NCBI GenBank assembly: GCA_038049695.1
Contig: CP142452.1
Location: forward strand, 73,289,501 to 73,353,500
Length of the DNA stretch: 64,000 bases
Reading direction: 5' to 3'
Source of the DNA: Cinnamomum chago
Taxonomy: Eukaryota; Streptophyta; Magnoliopsida; Laurales; Lauraceae
Part shown: positions 63,453 through 64,000 of the stretch, piece by piece
How the letters are laid out: every line of letters starts with the position of its first letter
How positions within the stretch are numbered: position 1 is the first letter of the stretch
Notes under the pieces: generated by a model
Database searches by the model: none
What the model was told of the DNA's origin: nothing
The model's input: only the letters and a program-made list of their open reading frames with translations
Program-made: the position numbers and the translations under genes

Positions 63453-64000
63453 GTAAGTTCTGTTGTTTATCAAATTTTCATTCATCTTTTTAGTGCATGT
63501 GCTATGCTGTCTCTGAATCTGTCCGAGTATTGTGATTTTTCTACTTTCTTTGCTGATACTTTGATTTGCCCGGTTTAAGATGTGACATTTAGAACCTAGC
63601 ATATAAAGTAATATTATCAGCCTAGAGTGTGCACATTTTTCATGGACTAGCATTGGGAGAGGTTTATAGAGTCTGAGGGCATGGTATTATGCATGTAATG
63701 CGAGTTGCGACAATATCTATTCTACAAAATGGAAACACCTTTTTAAAAGGAAATGTTCAAAAGAGGTTTTTTTTTCCTTTCTTCTTTTAATTAAAAAAAA
63801 ACACTTTTTGGGTGAGGATTTTCATTTCCTACCCTCCTGTAAGATATGTAAATCACAACTGAGGAATAGCAGTGTAAATTTCCCTCACTGTTGCAACAGA
63901 CGGAAGCCACACCAAATTACCTGCTTTTAGGTTTTTTTTTGCAAACAATGTCGTAAAACATTCCTTTAGCTTCATTCCAGTTTCCTTGTAGTTGTTGAAG
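63453..64000 (+). other. RRP43 intron 6, incomplete
   Basis: Begins with donor GTAAGT. No further exon fits before the window ends; acceptor-like AGs near 63980-63992 open onto stops or a wrong sequence. Confidence 0.55.

Noticed and set aside
63960..64000. Seventh RRP43 exon at the window edge
   Set aside because: Acceptor-like TTCCAG and TTGTAG open onto a stop or onto residues unlike the expected strand after AAFSH.

Overview
The window is plant nuclear DNA, from a flowering plant with a repeat-rich genome. Evidence: spliced genes with GT-AG introns, plant-type Ty1/copia, Ty3/gypsy, L1 and RTE retroelements, hAT relics, TRIMs, SINEs and many MITEs. A woody or magnoliid-like species is only a guess.

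Two protein-coding genes are supported, both on the + strand. The first (6093-46149) is the 3' half of SMC5, a subunit of the SMC5/6 DNA-repair complex. Eighteen exons (567 codons plus stop, reading frame kept across every junction) run from the hinge, through the returning coiled coil, to the C-terminal ATPase half with signature motif and Walker B. The 5' half lies left of the window. Two introns of 14.1 and 15.1 kb make the gene huge. The second (55155 to beyond 63452) is the 5' part of RRP43/EXOSC8, an RNase PH-fold subunit of the RNA exosome. Six exons (187 codons) are visible and the rest lies right of the window.

Layout. 1-6092: presumed SMC5 intron, holding a dead hAT transposase (-) split by a MITE, a dead gypsy integrase (+) with an internal duplication, and a TIR element. 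6093-7655: seven SMC5 exons (hinge and start of the returning coil). 7656-12331: intron with a (GA)n tract, small TIR elements, a degenerate minisatellite and a TRIM. 12405-26545: intron with a CATAGTTGTC-type MITE, a 2.1 kb LTR-like unit with a 5-bp target duplication, an RTE LINE with a 15-bp target duplication, tandem arrays, and a three-level nest (RTE, then L1, then hAT MITE). 26650-41798: intron with LINE relics, a TRIM with both LTRs, two more copies of the LTR-like family, and a young but broken 5.55 kb copia element. 41799-46149: the last nine SMC5 exons. 46150-55154: intergenic, with three tRNA-derived SINEs, paired MITEs and two very strong hairpins. 55155-64000: RRP43. Its 6.5 kb intron 4 holds a ~2.95 kb Mutator-like element with long inverted repeats and a 3x123-bp tandem repeat.

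SMC5 and RRP43 have unrelated jobs (chromosome repair and RNA processing), so their adjacency probably has no functional meaning. No prokaryotic features, CRISPR arrays, rRNA genes or genuine tRNA genes were seen. Exon limits come from reading splice sites and translating by eye against remembered family features. No alignment was run.
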